32,442 bases of DNA from an uncultured Lachnospiraceae bacterium (GCA_902790935.1 CADATP010000023.1:1-32442), one strand, 5' to 3'; positions 1 to 7,592 are shown, numbered from the stretch's first letter. Translations and numbers: made by a program. The notes: generated by a model from the letters alone, not told the origin.

Positions 1-1066
1 GTAAAAATCTTTTTATGCTATGATCATACATAAAAAGGGGGGACCCGCTTATGGACGCCATTAAAACCACTAAACTAAGCATATATACTAATGCAGCTGG
101 AAGCATTCCAGTCTTTCCAAAAACAAGCGCTACTGTTGAGATTCCAAGATAATGGAACACGTATAATCCAAAGCTTTTCTTGCTCATCCACTTTGTAAGT
201 CCATTACTGAAGTCAAAGAACTTAGCAAAACCTGCTACCATAGCAAGTGAACCGAAATATGCAGAAGCTGCATAGAGAAGCGTCCTGTTAACTGGCTTAT
301 CTGCATAGTTTGCCATATCCTTCACAGCAAAGTAATAGATGCTAAATGCAATCGATATCACCACACCTATAATAACTGCTGGAATAGCAACCTTCTTTAC
401 TCTCTCTATTACTTCGTCATTTGAAAATACGTAGTAACCCAGCATAAAGAACACAAAGTAAAACGCGCATCTGTATACCGAAACGATAGGTGTGTTAAGT
501 ATCTGCCCCGCTCCCCATACCGGGAAAAAGAAAAGAGGGATCAGCCATAAGGGGGTACGCGCTCCAAGTTTTAAAAGCCTTCCCTTTTCTATCTTTATAA
601 ACAGAACAAGCAGTAAGCTGTATACCCAAAGCAAATGTACAAACCATAAAACTCCGCTTCCGGAGGCCACCATGATAAGATAGATTATCGGCTTGGGGAC
701 ACCCGCTTCAGATAACCCCGAAAGACCTCCTCCAAGGCTCATACTGATATACCCCTGAAGGAACTGAAATACGAAGAGCCCTATAGTTGAAGGGACCAGA
801 AGCTTTGTGGTTCTGCTTTTTATAAATTCTTTATTCGTATGCTTCTCCAGATACAGTCTTGCGCTGCATCCCGAAACCAGAAAAAGTACCGGCATAAACC
901 AGGGATATACGAGATACTGATATATATCATACGGCTGCACAGACAGATCCGTAATTTTTCCGAGTCCCCCGAGCACTCCTTCGGCGTTATACATAAAAAA
1001 AACATGATATATAACTACCAAAACTACGGTTATCCATCTTATGTTGTCCAAATAATGTTTTCTCAT
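1..1066 (-). CDS. Acyltransferase family 3 membrane protein (3' end outside window)
   Basis: Integral membrane acyltransferase of the OatA/WecH-like family 3 (PF01757), which typically O-acylates cell-surface polysaccharide or peptidoglycan sugars. Translation from the ATG at 1066 begins MRKHYLDNIRWITVVLVVIY, with the family's N-terminal R/H-x-x-x-L-D-x-x-R signature, then WFMPVLFLVSG. Eight or more hydrophobic segments follow, and the C-terminal part has the KKSFGLYVFHYLGI segment typical of the last helices. An AAAGGTGGG ribosome site lies six bases before the ATG. The frame is open to the window edge (355 codons), close to the usual family length of 340-380 residues, so only a short tail is probably missing. 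The acceptor substrate cannot be told. It is transcribed away from the decayed pnuC. Confidence 0.85.
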   Translation of the reverse strand, partial: MRKHYLDNIRWITVVLVVIYHVFFMYNAEGVLGGLGKITDLSVQPYDIYQYLVYPWFMPVLFLVSGCSARLYLEKHTNKEFIKSRTTKLLVPSTIGLFVFQFLQGYISMSLGGGLSGLSEAGVPKPIIYLIMVASGSGVLWFVHLLWVYSLLLVLFIKIEKGRLLKLGARTPLWLIPLFFFPVWGAGQILNTPIVSVYRCAFYFVFFMLGYYVFSNDEVIERVKKVAIPAVIIGVVISIAFSIYYFAVKDMANYADKPVNRTLLYAASAYFGSLAMVAGFAKFFDFSNGLTKWMSKKSFGLYVFHYLGISTVALVFGKTGMLPAALVYMLSLVVLMASISGSPLFMYDHSIKRFL

Positions 1067-1109
1067 ATTTTTCCCACCTTTGCAAATATTTTTAACATTT
1101 CTTGCGTTT

Positions 1110-1138
1110 ATAATAAATCTGAAAAAAAGGAAAGTCTA
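1110..1138 (-). promoter_or_regulatory. Candidate promoter of the acyltransferase gene
   Basis: On the minus strand TAGACT (1138-1133) and TATTAT (1115-1110) are separated by 17 bp. The -10 box ends about 44 bases upstream of the ATG at 1066. The -35 box matches only four of six consensus positions, so this is a moderate call. Confidence 0.4.
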
Positions 1139-1185
1139 CCAACTAATCCTTACATTTCCCGGCCCAATATGTTATTTATAATTGA

Positions 1186-1501
1186 CCGCAAAACGGATAT
1201 TTGATACGATTCCTTTTGCTTACGGCTCTTATTTTTGTGGCAAAAGGGGATGTTCTTGGACAAATATTAACCGTTGTTTTTTCTGTGTTTTATGGCTTCA
1301 GCCCTTACTTTTTTACGAAGCCCATACTACGCCCTTTTCTACGCAGCAAATGATATTGTCCTTATTGTTCTGTGGAGCCTTGCATCCGCAGAGAACATTT
1401 CATACATACCAATGGTTATATGCTTTAGCTGTTTTTTTATAAACGATCTGTATGGTTTTATAAATTGGCAAAGGATGAAAAAGAGGCAAACAAAGGAGTA
1501 A
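1186..1501 (+). pseudogene. pnuC: Decayed pnuC (nicotinamide riboside transporter)
   Basis: Two PnuC-like pieces sit in different frames. Frame 1 from 1186 to about 1303 reads LLLTALIFVAKGDVLGQIL then TVVFSVFYG, matching the second and third helices of PnuC. Frame 2 from about 1293 to the TAA at 1499-1501 reads LTFLRSPYYALFYAANDIVL then IVLW, and ends NDLYGFINWQRMKKRQ, the classic PnuC C terminus. The first helix and start codon are missing. The middle of the protein, normally some 80-100 residues (the YYGEMITYLGM and SWLRNPY region), is absent at the junction near 1295-1310, where the frame also changes. PnuC imports nicotinamide riboside for NAD synthesis; this copy cannot make a working transporter. 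No N-terminal remnant was found upstream. The family assignment is from remembered motif similarity. Confidence 0.75.
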
Positions 1502-1510
1502 ATCCATGTA

Positions 1511-1565
1511 TGACACAGGGGGACGGGGTTGGGGGGTCATTTTTGGCCCCAACTCCGTCCCTCGG
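1511..1565. repeat. REP-like repeat R1, inverted pair with 15-bp stem
   Basis: One monomer runs 1511-1541 (TGACACAGGGGG ... GGGGTCATT) and an inverted partial partner 1545-1565 (GGCCCCAACTCCGTCCC). GGGACGGGGTTGGGG at 1520-1534 pairs with CCCCAACTCCGTCCC at 1547-1561, with one G-T wobble and a 12-nt loop. It fills the gap between the convergent pnuC remnant and yqeY-like gene, so it could act as a bidirectional terminator. Confidence 0.85.
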
Positions 1566-1569
1566 CGCT

Positions 1570-2007
1570 CTATCCCTGTAATTTTGCCACAACTTCGTTT
1601 ATTACCTTGCCGTCTGCCTTCCCCTTAAGCTCTCCCATAACAGCCTTCATTATCTGGCCTTTGTTTCCGGTGGCAATGACATCAGCAAACTTTTCTTTAA
1701 GTATTGCCTCAACTTCTTCTGCCGAAAGCATCTTAGGCGCATACTCCTCAAAAACCTTAAGTCTGGCTTCGTATTCAGCTTTAAGTTCTGCTCTTGAATC
1801 AGGGCAGGTCTCTATCTGTTCCTTAACGCTCTTAATCTCTTTAAGGATTGCCTGATCCGTCATTTCATCGGGAATATTTTCACGGCATCCCGCATCTATC
1901 GCAAGTTTTTTCGCCGCGGATACAAGAGTAGAAATAGCATCCTTTCTCGCTTTATCATGATCCTTCATTGCCTGCATCATATCTTTTTGTAAAGTTGTAA
2001 ACTGCAT
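1570..2007 (-). CDS. GatB/YqeY domain protein
   Basis: Small soluble protein of about 145 residues in the YqeY family, which resembles the C-terminal tRNA-binding tail of GatB. The exact role of stand-alone YqeY is not settled; a link to tRNA or amidotransferase function is inferred from the domain. Charged helices predominate, and typical family features are visible: KARKDAISTLVSAAKK near the N terminus, then ILKEIKSVKEQIE, and the C-terminal NKGQIMKAVMGELKGKADGK segment. The ATG at 2007 is chosen because GGAGG lies eight bases upstream; the TTG at 2022 would place that ribosome site inside the coding region. The gene ends a few bases from repeat R1 and stands alone between R1 and R2. Confidence 0.85.
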   Translation of the reverse strand: MQFTTLQKDMMQAMKDHDKARKDAISTLVSAAKKLAIDAGCRENIPDEMTDQAILKEIKSVKEQIETCPDSRAELKAEYEARLKVFEEYAPKMLSAEEVEAILKEKFADVIATGNKGQIMKAVMGELKGKADGKVINEVVAKLQG

Positions 2008-2060
2008 CTTTTTATCCTCCAAAATAATTTGCTCCCTTGATTATACCACAATATTCCGAC

Positions 2061-2092
2061 AATGAACCCCCAACTCCGTCCCCCTGTGTCAT
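2061..2092. repeat. REP-like repeat R2
   Basis: Single monomer AATGAACCCCC ... CTGTGTCAT. The bases TCA at 2089-2091 are, on the minus strand, the TGA stop of the MATE gene. The left flank ATTCCGACAATGAA resembles the spacer of the paired elements R6 and R7, suggesting R2 is the remaining half of such a pair. Confidence 0.85.
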
Positions 2093-3447
2093 CGAGACAG
2101 TTCTTTTAAGACAGTGACAGACATGATAACAACGGCTATCATAGAGACAATATCAGCTATAGGCGCTGAGAATAAAGCCCCCTTAACCCCAAAGAAAATC
2201 GGAAGGATTATTGCTAAGGGCACGCTGAGAGCAAAATCCCTTAAAAGAGATAATCCCATAGACATAACGGGTTTTCCGAGAGCCTGCAAGAAAACGCTGA
2301 CAGCTTTTTGAATGCAGGTAAGGACAATCATCGACAGGAAAAGTCGAAAGGCCAAAACCGCAAACTCATTATACAGACCATCCTCACTTCCAAAAATTGC
2401 TGTAATCTGAAGCGGAAAGATTTCAAAAAGTAAAAGTGAAACAATACCAACGATGGCTTCCGCTTTTACGATCGTAAAAAATATTTCTTTTACTCTCGCT
2501 TTTTCTCCGGCACCGTAGTTATAACCAATTACCGGCTGCGAACCGGCTGCTATTCCGATGCATACGGAAACAACAATCTGGAAAACTTTCATTACGATTC
2601 CCACAACGGTAAGCGGTATATCAGCTCCATACTTGCTCTTGGCACCGTAGTACACAAGCACATTGTTCATAACTCCCATTATGACAACAATTGAAATCTG
2701 AGTAAGAAAACTGCTTATTCCTAAGGGCAGGAACCTGCCGATCATCTTCCCGGAAGGAATAAAACTCTTTGCAATTAGTTTCACGGACTTCGCGTGACTA
2801 ATATATATGATACCGCAAATTGCCGTAACAATCTGACCTATAATAGTGGCAAGAGCAGCGCCTCTCATTCCCCAGCCAAGTACAAAAATAGCAATGGGGT
2901 CAAGAATAACGTTTATTACGCATCCTGCGAGAGTTGACAGCATAGCAAATTTAGGGCTCCCGTCTGCTCTTATGATTGAATTCAACCCATTTCCGACTAC
3001 AAAAAAAGGTATTCCGATAATAATGTAGTTAAAGTACTCGTTTGCATATGGGAAATTGCTTTCTGTTGCTCCAAATGCGGTTAATATCTGCGTCTTTAAT
3101 ACAGCGAATAAAACCATCATGATTATTCCCATAGCTATAAGCAAAGTCACAGCGTTTCCGACGCTTTTTGTTGCGCTTTCAAGGTCTTTCTTCCCTTGGC
3201 AAAGACTTAGAAAAGCAGCGCATCCGTCACCGATAAGGAGTGCAATTGCCAATGAAATGATTGTTATCGGAAAGACAACATTTGTCGCGCCGTTACCCAA
3301 ATAACCGATTCCACGGCCTATAAAAATCTGGTCAACGATATTGTAAAGCGCTGAGACAAGAAGGGACAGGATGCAGGGAATAGAAAATTTCAGGATAAGC
3401 TTTCCGATTCTTTCTTCAGCTAAATAATTGTTTGCATTTTGATTCAT
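2089..3447 (-). CDS. MATE family multidrug/cation exporter
   Basis: Integral membrane antiporter of the MATE family, MepA-like branch, 452 residues, close to the usual 450. These proteins export cationic drugs or metabolites using a sodium or proton gradient. Visible family features are KLILKFSIPCILSLLVSALY near the N terminus followed by NIVDQIFIGRGIG, and the repeat of that pattern in the second half (IGRFLPLGISSFLTQISIVV). GSQPVIGYNYGAGEKARVK occurs where MepA-type proteins carry their conserved P-x-x-G-x-N-Y-G-A. About twelve hydrophobic helices alternate with short loops. The ATG at 3447 follows GGAGGT with good spacing. The leader holds a terminator-like hairpin directly before the ribosome site. 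The stop codon lies inside repeat R2. Substrate unknown. Confidence 0.92.
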   Translation of the reverse strand: MNQNANNYLAEERIGKLILKFSIPCILSLLVSALYNIVDQIFIGRGIGYLGNGATNVVFPITIISLAIALLIGDGCAAFLSLCQGKKDLESATKSVGNAVTLLIAMGIIMMVLFAVLKTQILTAFGATESNFPYANEYFNYIIIGIPFFVVGNGLNSIIRADGSPKFAMLSTLAGCVINVILDPIAIFVLGWGMRGAALATIIGQIVTAICGIIYISHAKSVKLIAKSFIPSGKMIGRFLPLGISSFLTQISIVVIMGVMNNVLVYYGAKSKYGADIPLTVVGIVMKVFQIVVSVCIGIAAGSQPVIGYNYGAGEKARVKEIFFTIVKAEAIVGIVSLLLFEIFPLQITAIFGSEDGLYNEFAVLAFRLFLSMIVLTCIQKAVSVFLQALGKPVMSMGLSLLRDFALSVPLAIILPIFFGVKGALFSAPIADIVSMIAVVIMSVTVLKELSR

Positions 3448-3458
3448 TTTTTACCTCC

Positions 3459-3498
3459 AAAAAAATACGCATGCAAAGGTCCTCACTTCACATGCGTA
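3459..3498 (-). terminator. Terminator-like hairpin in the MATE leader (attenuator candidate)
   Basis: On the minus strand TACGCATG (3498-3491) pairs perfectly with CATGCGTA (3473-3466) across a 17-nt loop, followed by seven T (3465-3459) and then immediately the GGAGGT ribosome site of the MATE gene. Intrinsic terminator geometry inside a 5' leader suggests conditional read-through. Confidence 0.6.
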
Positions 3499-3510
3499 CA
3501 GTTACAACCG

Positions 3511-3541
3511 GGCCACCAGGAAAAGGCGACCAAATATTATA
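3511..3541 (-). promoter_or_regulatory. MATE -10 box and first leader hairpin
   Basis: TATAAT on the minus strand at 3541-3536 would start the transcript near 3530. The -35 region is poor. The RNA would begin with GGTCGCC (3531-3525), which can pair with GGTGGCC (3517-3511) over a 7-nt loop, with two G-U pairs. I did not match this 83-nt leader to any riboswitch class I know. Confidence 0.4.
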
Positions 3542-3641
3542 TTTTAATCTGTTTCACTTATATTTTATGGATTTCTCCGCTTTTACGTAATCGTGATTTT
3601 TCACAAATATTTCTCGTTTTAGCAAAATATCATGCGCGGAT

Positions 3642-3673
3642 TTTGAACCCCCAACCCCGTCCCCCTGTGTCAT
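3642..3673. repeat. REP-like repeat R3, upstream flank of the RAYT gene
   Basis: Monomer TTTGAACCCCC ... CTGTGTCATT, with the AACCCCGTCCCCC core. It lies about 15 bp before the RAYT -35 box and, with R4, brackets the transposase gene. Confidence 0.85.
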
Positions 3674-3687
3674 TTTTCATTTACCTC

Positions 3688-3716
3688 TTGATTTTTTTAT
3701 AAGGCATGTGTATAAT
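3688..3716 (+). promoter_or_regulatory. RAYT promoter
   Basis: TTGATT (3688-3693) and TATAAT (3711-3716) are separated by 17 bp. The predicted start near 3723 leaves a leader of about 45 nt that begins at a short hairpin, TGCAAC-TTG-GTTGCA (3722-3736). Confidence 0.7.
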
Positions 3717-3767
3717 GCACTCTGCAACTTGGTTGCAAAACAAACAAATATTTATGGGGGAGAATAT

Positions 3768-4547
3768 ATGCCTAGAAAATCTAGAACTCTAAGTTCAACG
3801 GGCATATATCATATCGTTCTTCGATCTGTTAATAAGCAGATCATCTTTGAGGAAGAGTCTGATTATAAAAAATTCCTTTACATTTTGTCAGATTACAAAA
3901 GGAAATACGATATTGAGATATATGCTTACTGTCTAATGGACAACCACATTCACATTTTACTTAATTCTGCACCGGATAAGCTTTCGCTTTTTTTCCTAAG
4001 TTTAGAAACGAAATTCGTGAAATGGTACAATAATAAATACAGACGGTCGGGACATCTTTTTCAGGACCGATTTCACAGCTTTGTTATCGAGGATAACGAC
4101 GCTTTTCTTTCGGTGCTCTTTTACATCCACAACAATCCTGTAAAGGCAAACATTTGCAAATTTCAAACTGATTATCGTTGGAGCAGCGCAAATGCATATT
4201 ATGGTCAGGAAAACCCAATCGTCAACACATCTTTTGCTTACGAAATCGTAGGAATAAAGGAGTCGCTCTTTAGATATTTTGCTACTCAAAACGGTTCAGC
4301 AGGCGACAGATTCTTTGAAAATGATCACAAAGAAAGATTGTTTTATTTAACAGATGAAAAAGCACTTGAAGTATATCATGCCGTAACAGGACTGCCTTCA
4401 ACATCTGCTGCCGATAATCTTCCGAGAACTTTGCGCAATAACTTTATCCGCAAGCTGAGAAGAAAAGGTGTATCGTCAAAACAAGTTTCAAGACTTATGG
4501 GTGTTTCAGAATCCACTGTAAAAAGGATCAGCAGGTCGCCAAAATGA
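3768..4547 (+). CDS. REP-associated tyrosine transposase (RAYT, IS200-like Y1 family)
   Basis: Single-strand HUH endonuclease of the Y1 transposase family, 259 residues. The N terminus PRKSRTLSSTGIYHIVLRS is typical of RAYTs. The metal-binding HUH pair is H60-I-H62 in YCLMDNHIHILL. The probable nucleophile is Y119 in LFYIHNNPVKAN, followed by DYRWSSANAY. SGHLFQDRFHS is also a family hallmark. After residue about 220 comes a C-terminal helix-turn-helix (KLRRKGVSSKQVSRLMGVSE). The ATG at 3768 is preferred over 3708 because it follows a GGGGGAG ribosome site and the promoter -10 box overlaps the upstream codons. The gene is flanked by repeats R3 and R4, and its TGA stop (4545-4547) is inside R4. 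RAYTs are known to bind and cut REP sequences and are usually single-copy domesticated genes; that this one acts on the repeats here is inferred. Confidence 0.9.
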   Translation: MPRKSRTLSSTGIYHIVLRSVNKQIIFEEESDYKKFLYILSDYKRKYDIEIYAYCLMDNHIHILLNSAPDKLSLFFLSLETKFVKWYNNKYRRSGHLFQDRFHSFVIEDNDAFLSVLFYIHNNPVKANICKFQTDYRWSSANAYYGQENPIVNTSFAYEIVGIKESLFRYFATQNGSAGDRFFENDHKERLFYLTDEKALEVYHAVTGLPSTSAADNLPRTLRNNFIRKLRRKGVSSKQVSRLMGVSESTVKRISRSPK

Positions 4548-4571
4548 CCCCCCAACCCCTGTCCCTGCCAT
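4543..4571. repeat. REP-like repeat R4 (degenerate), downstream flank of the RAYT gene
   Basis: Monomer AATGACCCCCCAACCCC followed by TGTCCCTGCCAT, a decayed right end compared with CTGTGTCATT. Bases 4545-4547 are the TGA stop of the transposase. Confidence 0.7.
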
Positions 4572-4595
4572 GATCTTAATATCAACAAAGATCAT
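4570..4595 (+). terminator. Weak hairpin downstream of RAYT
   Basis: ATGATCTT (4570-4577) is an exact inverted repeat of AAGATCAT (4588-4595) with a 10-nt loop. There is no U tract, so termination activity is uncertain. Confidence 0.35.
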
Positions 4596-4628
4596 AAAGG
4601 AATGCATTGTAAAAAGGGTGAAATGAAC

Positions 4629-4658
4629 TTGACTTAATAAATATTATATATATATAAT
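4629..4658 (+). promoter_or_regulatory. Promoter of the GtrII-like gene
   Basis: TTGACT (4629-4634) and TATAAT (4653-4658) with an 18-bp AT-rich spacer. AAGGAG ends about ten bases before the ATG at 4701. Confidence 0.65.
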
Positions 4659-4700
4659 TCTTATGTCTTTCTTATCTAGTTTTCAGAAGGAGAATAACTC

Positions 4701-6353
4701 ATGGCAAATAACCTGCAAGTATTCAAAGAGCTTAAAAAAAATATACTTTCTTTTCCGATATGGTCACTACTTTCCATATTTATTGTTGCTTTCATTGCCC
4801 ATGGCAGTATGATCTTTTCAAATGTAATCGGAATCGATACCGAAGCAGCAATTTTAGGAATTGAAGCCTATGACGGACAAGGAAGGCAAGGTATCCTGTG
4901 GATCAGAAATCTTTTGGGAATGACCAAATTTAACCTCTGGCTTACTAATTCTCTGACCTTCTTTTTGTTAATTTTTGTGCCCCTTTTCTTTTTTGCAGCC
5001 ATAATGATTCAGAAAAAAGAACTTAAAAATCTCCTGTTCCCATTTTGTATTATATTCATAGTATCACCTTACTGGGCATGCCAGTTGTACTTCTTAAGTC
5101 AAAGTGTCCCAGTACTTATTTCTTTATTATTAATCCCTTTGATCGATATCTTGATAAGGTTATCAATAAACAGCAAAGTACCCGAAAAAATATGCCTGTT
5201 GCTTTTAAGTTCAGCACTGTTTCAGTTGGTAGTAAGCACTTATCAGCTTAACATGATCATTTATGTGACATATGTATGCTGCACATTTGCGATTGCTTCT
5301 CTTCATGAAAAAGAATCCTTTAAGAAACAGATCATATTTCTTGCTACCCAGGCTGTATTTGTTATAGCAGGTTTTGTGATATACGAGGCCATTACAGCAT
5401 TATTCTATTCTCAATACTCCTCTTACCTCACAGAACAGATCATTTGGGCACAAGTAGGGATCAAGATGGGAATCCTGAATATTTTGCGCGTGATCAAAGC
5501 TGTTTTAAAAGGATCAGAGTTATATAGTTTTCTGTATGTACCGCTATGTCTGATTACCTTTGCCCTTACTGTCATCAACTGCTTTAAAACGCGAGAAAAA
5601 ATATCTCAATATTTACTACCTGTTTTATGCGAATTATTTGTATTTGCTTCACCGTTTTTCTTTGTCCTTTTATTCGGAAGCGAAGTAAGCCCACGAATGA
5701 GATATATTTTTCCAATTACTGAAGCACTTGTACTTCTATTTTGTTATTCGGAATTTATCTTCTTTTTTGATAAATGTCGTAGTATAAAACGAGTAACGAT
5801 CTTTAAGTCGGTTCTCATAATAGCTTCCTGCATCCTGTTGTTTATTGACTCCATGAAAGGACTCAATTACACGACACGTTTGTACTACACCAATGAATAT
5901 AGATTTGATCAAGAAAAACTAATTGCCAAAGATCTGAAAAAAGATCTCGATCAGTTCTTTATAGATAACAATCTTCCCGAGGACGAAAGAAACCAAGTTG
6001 TATTTCTTGGGGATGTAAATATAACTTACAACGATATGTGCCTACCCGGCTATGCCACCATAGGAAGCTCCTCTATAAACTGGGACTCAAACAGAATCCT
6101 AAGAGGACGTATATATAAGTTTTTAAAGACCTGCGGATATCCTATCGGAGATGCACCATACTTCTCCGATGGCGCTACCATTGCCTTCAGATACTACTTT
6201 GACGAATACTTCGGTGCAAAAGTTGATGCAATGCCTGCATACCCTTATGATGGATATATCTCAGAAGTACGCGATGATGAACTGGGGCTATATTATTACA
6301 TAGTTAAACTTGGTAATAACTGGAGGAAACCTGAACTACTCCCTCCTGAATAA
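4701..6353 (+). CDS. Polytopic membrane protein, GtrII-like glucosyltransferase family
   Basis: Protein of 550 residues with about ten to eleven hydrophobic helices in residues 20-400 and a soluble C-terminal domain of roughly 150 residues, probably extracellular. The first loop after helix one reads SNVIGIDTEAAILGIEAYDG then QGRQGILWIR. An acidic pair soon after the first helix, followed by a G-R-W-like segment, is the pattern of GtrII-type glucosyltransferases (PF14264), which transfer glucose from a polyprenyl carrier to surface glycan. That family assignment is from memory of the pattern, not a search. The C-terminal region contains VVFLGDVNITYND and ends NNWRKPELLPPE. It has its own promoter and a good AAGGAG ribosome site. 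It may be a horizontally acquired surface-glycan gene, as it stands alone next to the RAYT locus and is AT-richer than its neighbours. Confidence 0.6.
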   Translation: MANNLQVFKELKKNILSFPIWSLLSIFIVAFIAHGSMIFSNVIGIDTEAAILGIEAYDGQGRQGILWIRNLLGMTKFNLWLTNSLTFFLLIFVPLFFFAAIMIQKKELKNLLFPFCIIFIVSPYWACQLYFLSQSVPVLISLLLIPLIDILIRLSINSKVPEKICLLLLSSALFQLVVSTYQLNMIIYVTYVCCTFAIASLHEKESFKKQIIFLATQAVFVIAGFVIYEAITALFYSQYSSYLTEQIIWAQVGIKMGILNILRVIKAVLKGSELYSFLYVPLCLITFALTVINCFKTREKISQYLLPVLCELFVFASPFFFVLLFGSEVSPRMRYIFPITEALVLLFCYSEFIFFFDKCRSIKRVTIFKSVLIIASCILLFIDSMKGLNYTTRLYYTNEYRFDQEKLIAKDLKKDLDQFFIDNNLPEDERNQVVFLGDVNITYNDMCLPGYATIGSSSINWDSNRILRGRIYKFLKTCGYPIGDAPYFSDGATIAFRYYFDEYFGAKVDAMPAYPYDGYISEVRDDELGLYYYIVKLGNNWRKPELLPPE

Positions 6354-6402
6354 GGATAAATGACGCCTGGTGTCAAAATTACTTTCTTTTATAGGTTCTA
6401 CT

Positions 6403-6433
6403 GGACCCCCGGAGACGGGGGTGCTGTGTCATT
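6403..6433. repeat. REP-like repeat R5 (B type)
   Basis: Monomer GGACCCCCGGAGACGGGGG followed by TGCTGTGTCATT. A short related palindrome, TGACGCCTGGTGTCA, lies at 6361-6375 and may be the remnant of a partner. TCA at 6429-6431 is the minus-strand stop of the GNAT gene. Confidence 0.75.
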
Positions 6434-7481
6434 TATCTAGAATATACACTTCGGATTCGAAGGTTTCGCTGCCATCGCTTTTGCTGTAGAAAGAATCGTG
6501 GTCATACTTCATTCCCAGTTTTTTCATTACAGCGGCGCTCCCAGTATTGGCCTTTGCGCATTCCCCTTCAAATGAATGCGCTCCGTAAGTCCTTACCGCG
6601 TGATCCATCATCGCTTTTATACCCTCCGTCGTATAACCCTTTCCCCAATCCTCGTATCTGTTAACATAGGAAAGTGTCCACACGTCCCTTGATTTATCGT
6701 GGTTTAAAGCGTATATTCCAACTGCATGCCCGTCATTTTTCGCCGTAACAAGCATCAGTATATTAACCTTTGAATTTGGATCCTTTTTCGGCAGCCAGAA
6801 AAGCGTTTCTTCCGGGTTTTTACACGCTGATCCCATAAGATACTTATAAACTCTCTCATCCATATCCCAGGCAGCCATCGCCTTGTAATCGTTCGGCATC
6901 AGCCGCCTTAAGATCAGCCTTTCTGTCTCTACCGTTTCTTCGTTTAACGTTATCCAGTACCGCTTTTCCTTCGCACCGGTTTCCGAGGCGACCTCCGACT
7001 CAAAAACGCCGCCATTATTAATGATCGACTTTTCACTTCCGTAATTGTCCGAATCGCAGACCATCAAAACCTTATTAATTCCAAGATTTCTGCACTCTTC
7101 CAGCGCAAGCCCAATCATAGCCGTTGCGTATCCTTTTCGTCTTTCAGACGGCCTTATTCCGTCGCCGATATGACCGCCTGTCAGATAATTATTCCCGTTC
7201 AGATAATGCCGTATATTAACAGCCCCGACCAGCCTGTCACAGTCTAAATCCAGACAAAAAAAGGTAGAGTCCGGCACCAATCCATCTTTTTCTTCCTTTA
7301 CTTCAAGCTCCTCAAGGTATTTATCAAAGTCATGAGGATCATTCTTAAAAATTGCCCAGGGTGAATGGTTCGTATTATTTACTTCGATATCTGTCTTCCA
7401 TTCATCAAGCATCTCGATGAGCTTATCTTTATATTCATAACTCATCTTGACGAGCTTTACATTAAGCTTTTTCCTATTCAA
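6429..7481 (-). CDS. Tandem GNAT N-acetyltransferase (two domains)
   Basis: Two acetyl-CoA dependent GNAT domains fused in 350 residues. The N-terminal domain (about 1-178) carries the acetyl-CoA motif R114-R-K-G-Y-A-T in IRPSERRKGYATAMIGLALE. The C-terminal domain (about 183-350) begins ETERLILRRLMPNDYKAMA like RimJ/RimL-type enzymes and has a second motif, WGKGYTTEGIKAMM, at 279-292. RimJ/L-type domains acetylate protein N termini or small amines; the acceptor here is unknown. The start is TTG at 7481, with AAGGAG seven bases upstream; the next in-frame ATG (residue 13) has no ribosome site. The stop TGA lies inside repeat R5. Confidence 0.85.
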   Translation of the reverse strand: MNRKKLNVKLVKMSYEYKDKLIEMLDEWKTDIEVNNTNHSPWAIFKNDPHDFDKYLEELEVKEEKDGLVPDSTFFCLDLDCDRLVGAVNIRHYLNGNNYLTGGHIGDGIRPSERRKGYATAMIGLALEECRNLGINKVLMVCDSDNYGSEKSIINNGGVFESEVASETGAKEKRYWITLNEETVETERLILRRLMPNDYKAMAAWDMDERVYKYLMGSACKNPEETLFWLPKKDPNSKVNILMLVTAKNDGHAVGIYALNHDKSRDVWTLSYVNRYEDWGKGYTTEGIKAMMDHAVRTYGAHSFEGECAKANTGSAAVMKKLGMKYDHDSFYSKSDGSETFESEVYILDK

Positions 7482-7498
7482 AACCGGTCTCCTTTTTA

Positions 7499-7589
7499 AA
7501 TGAACCCCCGGGACGGGGTTGGGGTGTCATTATCAGACGATGCAAAAAGTATTCTGACAATGAACCCCCACCCCCGTCCCCCTGTGTCA
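7499..7589. repeat. REP-like repeat R6, composite pair
   Basis: R6a (7499-7531) reads AATGAACCCCCGGGACGG then GGTTGGGGTGTCATT and can fold on itself through AATGA/TCATT and CCCC/GGGG. A 27-nt spacer with TCAGA ... TCTGA inverted arms leads to R6b (7559-7589), AATGAACCCCCACCCCC then GTCCCCCTGTGTCA. The element lies between the 5' end of the GNAT gene and the 3' end of the GH2 gene, ending four bases from the latter's stop codon. Confidence 0.85.
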
Positions 7590-7592
7590 AAA

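Larger units (their letters stand above)
3448..3641. other. Divergent intergenic region between MATE and RAYT
   Basis: Together with R3 and the RAYT leader this makes about 320 bases without a gene. It holds the MATE leader hairpins (3459-3541) and an AT-rich stretch from 3542 to 3641 in which I see no reading frame and no convincing -35 box. R3 and the RAYT promoter follow. Confidence 0.6.

Noticed and set aside
34-50. A G/C run resembling the ends of the repeat family (GGGGGGACCCGC)
   Set aside because: It lacks the AATGA/TCATT ends and the CCGTCCC core and lies within the open acyltransferase frame.
1182-1442. An 86-codon plus-strand reading frame over the pnuC remnant
   Set aside because: It is the third frame; PnuC similarity lies in the other two frames.
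6361-6375. TGACGCCTGGTGTCA as an independent operator
   Set aside because: It resembles the outer parts of the repeat family and lies next to R5, so it is more likely a repeat remnant.
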